64,000 bases of DNA, from contig CM067444.1 of the NCBI GenBank assembly GCA_034508935.3, positions 52,028,936-52,092,935 of the forward strand, in the 5' to 3' direction. The position numbers and the translations under genes are program-made. Positions 63,159-64,000 of the stretch are shown piece after piece. Each line of letters starts with the position of its first letter. Position 1 is the stretch's first letter. The stretch is from Berghia stephanieae (taxonomy: Eukaryota > Mollusca > Gastropoda > Nudibranchia > Aeolidiidae). The notes below the pieces were generated by a model that made no database searches, was not told the origin of the DNA, and worked only from the letters and a program-made list of their open reading frames with translations.

Positions 63159-63955
63159 TACCGGTAGCTCAGTTGGTAGAGCACCAGCTTCACATAGCAA
63201 AAGGACCGAGTTCGATTCCGGGTGAAGTCGAGATTTTTTTTTCTGACTTCCCCCTTCCCCCCACCTTCCCTGTCCACCCAGCAGTGATTGGGTAGCTTGG
63301 TCTGTTAGATCTGGCGGAAAGTACTATGCGATAGACTTACGTCTTATCCAAAGGTAGCAAGCAATTGCCATTGTCTATTTAACGTTATAGAAACCGGGAT
63401 AAACTCCAGCTCCTTGGGCCTAATCGTGTCTGAAGGACGACCACTCCGGGCGGGGTCCTTTGACCTCCCAGGGTGGGCAGGAGGTCACGCTGTCTCTTCT
63501 ATCCCCTCATATATGATTTCCGAGTCGCTTTCTGTCTTTGTCTTGGAATGGGATTACTTAGTTTTGTCCCAGCCTTGGCTGGGAGGGAAACATTCAAATG
63601 TTTTGTTATAGTTTTGGGAGATGATATTTTTTTCCCCTTGTAAATCACCACTCTGTTATGTGTTGTTAGTTATGTATTCTCAAAACAATTGAGTGTGTTC
63701 CTCTTTATGGGATCCTATGCTGGTGTCTGGGTGATACTTTAAGGTGGTCTCAAACGAAGTACATTGATTATGCTCTTGGAATCTACATTTGTTCCATATT
63801 TGAACCAATTCTCCTTTGTCTTACTTTTTCTTGGGTGATTTGATTGTAAATCTAGAATATTTTGACCATTCCATTTTATTCTTTTTACTGGCGCTGATAT
63901 GACCTAAATGTGTCGCAAGGGCCGTAAACCATTTTTCTAAAAATAGAATATAAAC
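63159..63955 (+). repeat. SINE family 2, near full-length (about 800 bp)
   Basis: The tRNA-like head TACCGGTAGCTCAGTTGGTA (box A) and GACCGAGTTCGATTCCGGG (box B) is followed by a body with TTGGGTAGCTTGGTCTGTTA and GTTTTGTCCCAGCC, and a 3' end TTTTTACTGGCGCTGATATG, GTGTCGCAAGGGCC. Very long for a SINE. A true tRNA is excluded because the acceptor strands do not pair and the sequence is repeated. Confidence 0.75.
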
Positions 63956-64000
63956 ACTATAAATATGTGACCATTCGTGTCAAAACGGAATAATGTCGGG

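Noticed and set aside
63159-63232. tRNA-like sequence with box A and box B
   Set aside because: The ends do not pair as an acceptor stem and the sequence heads a repeated SINE family, so it is not a tRNA gene.

Overview
This is a eukaryotic nuclear window from an AT-rich, repeat-dense invertebrate genome. Genes are split by many GT-AG introns. Microsatellites are abundant, there are several tRNA-derived SINE families with box A and box B, and there are LINE fragments of at least three kinds. The overall look fits a marine deuterostome, perhaps an echinoderm or hemichordate. That placement is inference from repeat style and protein resemblance only.

Three host genes are supported. (1) A complete eight-coding-exon short-chain dehydrogenase/reductase (SDR) gene on the plus strand (2173-20406, 259 aa). 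(2) A complete five-exon ribosomal protein eL24 (RPL24) gene on the minus strand (44704-32431, 172 aa) with a TOP-like start. (3) The first eight coding exons of a CEP97 orthologue on the plus strand (49625-58307, about 273 aa of leucine-rich repeats). CEP97 runs off or beyond the recognisable part of the window. RPL24 and CEP97 are divergent, about 4.9 kb apart. The genes have unrelated housekeeping jobs (redox metabolism, translation, centriole/cilium control), and nothing suggests they act together.

Most of the rest is mobile DNA. Intron 6 of the SDR gene (9.5 kb) is almost entirely one 8,629-bp element (10522-19150). It has 16-bp terminal inverted repeats starting TAGGTA and an exact 7-bp target duplication. 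Inside are remnants of a protein with a GEQGTE motif and of a second, proline-rich protein that I do not recognise. A 678-bp element at 43577-44254 also starts TAGGTA and also has a 7-bp target duplication, so it may be a small relative. Intron 2 of RPL24 (9.2 kb) holds a palindromic cluster of long-inverted-repeat elements (36671-43422). Into one of these a 2.2-kb TA-flanked element has inserted (40629-42847), whose interior carries spaced GTGACA/TGTCAC boxes roughly every 180 bp.

Between the SDR and RPL24 genes (20.4-32.4 kb) lies a Jockey/CR1-like LINE on the minus strand. It is interrupted once by another LINE tail and once by a 1.8-kb AT-rich stretch that may carry two exons of an unknown gene. 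SINE copies and microsatellites follow. Downstream of CEP97 exon 8, a SINE is split by an RNase H-bearing LINE with an exact 13-bp target duplication. Two very short (113 and 43 bp) tail-only insertions of the same tail type lie nearby, each with perfect target duplications. I saw no element with LTRs, capsid or envelope parts, and no true tRNA, rRNA or CRISPR.
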